A stretch of DNA of 64,000 bases. Source: Candidatus Enterococcus courvalinii (lineage in GTDB: Bacteria > Bacillota > Bacilli > Lactobacillales > Enterococcaceae). Made by a program: the position numbers and the translations under genes. The notes under the pieces are model-generated. The model did no database searches and had not been told where the DNA came from. It saw nothing but the letters and a program-made list of their open reading frames with translations. Each line of letters starts with the position of its first letter. Within the stretch, counting starts at the first letter, position 1. Below, piece by piece: positions 61,684 to 64,000 of this stretch. The stretch lies in NCBI RefSeq assembly GCF_017315945.1, contig NZ_JAFLWI010000001.1, forward strand, positions 124,001 through 188,000, written 5' to 3'.

Positions 61684-62694
61684 ATGAAAAGAAAAAAAAT
61701 AATTTTAGCAGCGACTAGTGCTTTAGCTGTCTTAACGCTAGCTGCTTGTTCTAATGGTACAAACAAAGATATCGCTACAATGAAGGGTGGAACTATCACT
61801 GTTTCCGACTTCTATGACGAAGCAAAATTAGAATCATCTAACCAAACTTTGGTTCAAAGAATGATTATTTACAAAGTATTTAATAACAAATATGGCGATA
61901 AAGTAACAGATAAAAAAGTGGATGCTGAATACAAAAAACAAGCAGAGTCATTAGGTGATGGGTTTGAATCTCAATTGAAAGCTGCGGGTTATACAGAAGA
62001 TTCTTACAAAGACTATATTCGTAATAACTTAGCACTTGAAGCTGGTTTAAAAGCACATGTTGATATTACAAATGATGACTTAAAAGCTGCTTGGGCTTCT
62101 TTCCATCCAGAAGTAGAAGCACAAATCATCAAACTTTCAAGTGAAGACGATGCGAAAAGCGTGAAAGAAAAAGCTGATAAAGGCGATGATTTCACTAAAT
62201 TAGCAAAAGATAACTCAACTGATACAACAACTAAAGATGACGGTGGAAAAATCAAATTTGATTCTGAAACAACAACTGTCCCTAACGAAGTAAAAGAAGC
62301 CGCTTTTAAATTGAAAAATGGCGAAATTTCTGACGTGATTTCCGCAACTAATGCTTCAACTTATGCAACTGATTATTACGTTGTGAAAATGGTTAAGACT
62401 TCTTCTAAAGGCGACGACATGGATAAATACAAAGATGAATTAAAAGAAATCGCCACTCAAACTAAATTGAACGATAGCGCATTTACAACAAAAGTTATCG
62501 GTGAAGTCTTAAAAGATGCTAATGTGAAAATCAAAGATGATGCTTTTGAAAGTGTCTTGAGTGCATTCACAACCTCTTCTTCAGGTTCAGAAGCAACATC
62601 TGATTCTGAAAAATCAACTAACTCTTCAGCTACAGAAAAATCAACTGAAGCAACTGATAGTTCAGAAACAGCAACTACAGACTCTTCAAAATAA
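61684..62694 (+). CDS. prsA: Foldase PrsA (lipoprotein peptidyl-prolyl isomerase)
   Basis: A 336-residue lipoprotein. The signal peptide has KRKK, a hydrophobic core and lipobox LAAC (Cys near residue 22). The parvulin rotamase domain spans about 140-245, with EAQIIKLSSEDDAKSVKEK and GGKIKF. A Ser/Thr/Glu-rich tail (about 300-336) follows. It folds secreted proteins at the membrane surface. ATG 61684 follows AGGAG with long (12-nt) spacing; upstream codons in the longest frame lack a signal peptide. Extended -10 TGGTATAGT near 61628-61636. Confidence 0.95.
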   Translation: MKRKKIILAATSALAVLTLAACSNGTNKDIATMKGGTITVSDFYDEAKLESSNQTLVQRMIIYKVFNNKYGDKVTDKKVDAEYKKQAESLGDGFESQLKAAGYTEDSYKDYIRNNLALEAGLKAHVDITNDDLKAAWASFHPEVEAQIIKLSSEDDAKSVKEKADKGDDFTKLAKDNSTDTTTKDDGGKIKFDSETTTVPNEVKEAAFKLKNGEISDVISATNASTYATDYYVVKMVKTSSKGDDMDKYKDELKEIATQTKLNDSAFTTKVIGEVLKDANVKIKDDAFESVLSAFTTSSSGSEATSDSEKSTNSSATEKSTEATDSSETATTDSSK

Positions 62695-62706
62695 ATTTTA
62701 TAACTA

Positions 62707-62755
62707 AAAAAGAAGTAAGGCAGACTCATGAAAATGAATCGCTTTACTTCTTTTT
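62707..62755. terminator. Terminator between prsA and yhaM
   Basis: AAAAAGAAGTAA (62707-62718) pairs with TTACTTCTTTTT (62744-62755), poly-T/poly-A flanked. Serves convergent genes. Confidence 0.82.
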
Positions 62756-62777
62756 TTATATTATTAAAAAAAACTAG

Positions 62778-63722
62778 TCAGATATCTTTTGGTACATAAA
62801 AGCTGCGGTTATCCATACCAAAAATTCGATCTGTATATTTTCCAGGTTCTGTTTGACGAATAGAAGTCAACATCATTTGCATTGATGCATCGATGTTATC
62901 GATTTGATGTAAAACCTCAGCTTCCATAATTCTTGGTCGCACGGGTGATCCGTATTCCAATAGCCCATGATGTGCTAGAACCATATGTCTTAACACTAAA
63001 ACATCTTCATCTTCTTCACTGATTTTCAATGCAATGCAGGCTTTAGTAATTTCTTCATCTACAAGGACCAAATGACCCACTAGATTGCCAGCTAGAGTGT
63101 ACTCAGTTGACATTGGCCCAGATAATTCAATAACTTTACCCAAATCATGTAAAATAATTCCCGCATATAATAATGCGTGGTTGATTTCTGGATATTCATT
63201 GGCAATTGCTTTTCCTAAGTGAAGCATCGTTAATGTATGATAAGCTAATCCACTAGCAAATGCATGATGATTTCTTTTTGCCGCTGGATACTCGAAAAAT
63301 TGTTTTTGATATTTATTTAATAGATAGCGTACAATACGATTCCAATGTGCATTCGTAATTTCAAACAATAATTGATTGATTTCCTCTTCCATTTCTTCTT
63401 TTTTTATTGGTGCTCGCTCCATATAAAGACTTGGTTCACTAGGTTCATCAATTTTTGTCAAACGCATGTGGATAATTTTCACTTGAGGATTTCCTTGGTA
63501 TACTTCTCTTTTACCGCTTAAAAAAACAACAGTTCCTGCAGTAAATTTGCTGATTTCTTCCTCGGAAGCGTCCCAATATTTCCCATCAATTGTTCCCGAA
63601 GTGTCTTGAAAAGTAAATGCAATAAATTTTTTACCATTTTTTGCCATTCTTACATCAGCATTTTTTATCAAGACAAATAATTCAAACTGTTCATCAATGA
63701 TTAATTCACGAATTTTTTTCAT
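62778..63722 (-). CDS. yhaM: 3'-5' exoribonuclease YhaM
   Basis: A 314-residue RNase. An OB-fold RNA-binding domain (about 15-95) contains KKFIAFTFQDTSGTIDGKYWDAS. The HD domain has YHTLTMLHLGKAI (about 161-173) and GIILHDLGKVIEL (about 187-199), with the metal-binding HD pair. It trims RNA 3' ends, including mRNA decay intermediates. Second in a minus-strand operon after the yhaN-like gene, one base apart. Confidence 0.95.
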   Translation of the reverse strand: MKKIRELIIDEQFELFVLIKNADVRMAKNGKKFIAFTFQDTSGTIDGKYWDASEEEISKFTAGTVVFLSGKREVYQGNPQVKIIHMRLTKIDEPSEPSLYMERAPIKKEEMEEEINQLLFEITNAHWNRIVRYLLNKYQKQFFEYPAAKRNHHAFASGLAYHTLTMLHLGKAIANEYPEINHALLYAGIILHDLGKVIELSGPMSTEYTLAGNLVGHLVLVDEEITKACIALKISEEDEDVLVLRHMVLAHHGLLEYGSPVRPRIMEAEVLHQIDNIDASMQMMLTSIRQTEPGKYTDRIFGMDNRSFYVPKDI

Positions 63723-63723
63723 T

Positions 63724-64000
63724 CTATACTCCTTCTAGCCTTTTCACAGATTGTTGTAACTCTTGATAATAGCTTAACATTTCTTTGTCAGAAGAAAAAC
63801 AAATTATCTGATACTTTTTACCAAACTCTGCTAAAAGTTTTGCTAAGTAATACTTCCTGTGTGAATCATAATGTAGCCAACCATCGTCAATAATTACTGG
63901 ACAAAGTGCTCGATTTGCTTCCAAAGAAAGATAAGCAAATCTCATTGCCATGATTAATTGATCTTTGGTACCTGTAGATAGCTCATAAATAGGAAATTCT
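63724..64000 (-). CDS. YhaN-like AAA/SMC-type ATPase, C-terminal end (partial)
   Basis: The frame is open to the right edge. It shows STGTKDQLIMAMRFAYLSLE (ABC signature) followed by LCPVIIDDGWLHYDS (Walker B region) and a D-loop/H-loop-like end. This is the C-terminal nucleotide-binding half of a YhaN-type SMC-like ATPase; the N-terminus and coiled coil lie outside the window. Only the last 91 codons are seen. Confidence 0.85.
   Translation of the reverse strand, partial: EFPIYELSTGTKDQLIMAMRFAYLSLEANRALCPVIIDDGWLHYDSHRKYYLAKLLAEFGKKYQIICFSSDKEMLSYYQELQQSVKRLEGV

Overview
This is a low-GC Firmicutes chromosome segment, most likely Enterococcus (E. faecium/hirae-like rather than certainly one species). 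The basis is gene order and family membership read from the proteins: RelQ-NadK-RluD-MgtE, DUF3013-PrmA-RsmE, the ComG operon with YtxK-AckA, and EcsAB-HIT-YtxH-PrsA-YhaM. The species is an inference; nothing was searched. Almost everything is core housekeeping. I see no prophage, CRISPR array, plasmid or defence island. The only mobile DNA is an internally deleted IS200-type element at the left edge.

Layout. 1-1.2 kb: dead IS200 copy and an RpiR-type regulator. 1.5-3.5 kb: queT behind a preQ1-I riboswitch, a well-delimited structured RNA of unknown family, and a lipid kinase. 3.5-10.7 kb: recD2, a histidine phosphatase, trmL, rlmA, cutC, mgtE. 10.7-19.2 kb: a stress/competence block in nearly the Bacillus yjb order (mgtE, rluD, nadK, relQ / CYTH, spxH / pepF, coiA, mecA, spx), which joins alarmone synthesis to the Spx/ClpXP adaptor system. 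19.2-30.2 kb: HAD phosphatase, SNF2 helicase with sbcCD, an acyltransferase, and trmN6-GIY-YIG. 30.2-38 kb: oatA-like O-acetyltransferase, YitT, a T-box-controlled hisS-aspS operon, and an aldo/keto reductase. 38-46.6 kb: a tiny membrane ORF, dtd-relA, a catalytically degenerate DERA-like protein with rsmE-prmA-DUF3013-MPG, and rarA. 46.7-50 kb: 6S RNA, small membrane protein, universal stress protein, kinase, ackA. 50-55 kb: ytxK and the complete seven-gene comG operon. 55-64 kb: ade, trmB, ytmP, ecsBA, hit, ytxH, prsA, yhaM and the 3' end of yhaN.

Functional links. Two (p)ppGpp synthetases (RelQ and the bifunctional Rel) lie in one window. The Spx degradation adaptor (SpxH), MecA and Spx are co-located. 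CoiA and ComG supply DNA-uptake and recombination parts. RecD2, SbcCD, SNF2, RarA and MPG make this rich in genome maintenance genes. Several tRNA/rRNA modification enzymes (TrmL, RlmA, RluD, TrmN6, RsmE, TrmB) and the queuosine precursor transporter QueT are also present.

Most genes are separated by strong intrinsic terminators, many shared by convergent genes. Several starts were moved from the longest ORF to a start with a good Shine-Dalgarno, including five well-supported TTG starts. The most novel-looking items are the structured RNA at 2161-2380, the DERA-like protein lacking its lysines, and the 39-aa membrane ORF at 38147-38266 with its mini-ORF and inverted-repeat promoter.
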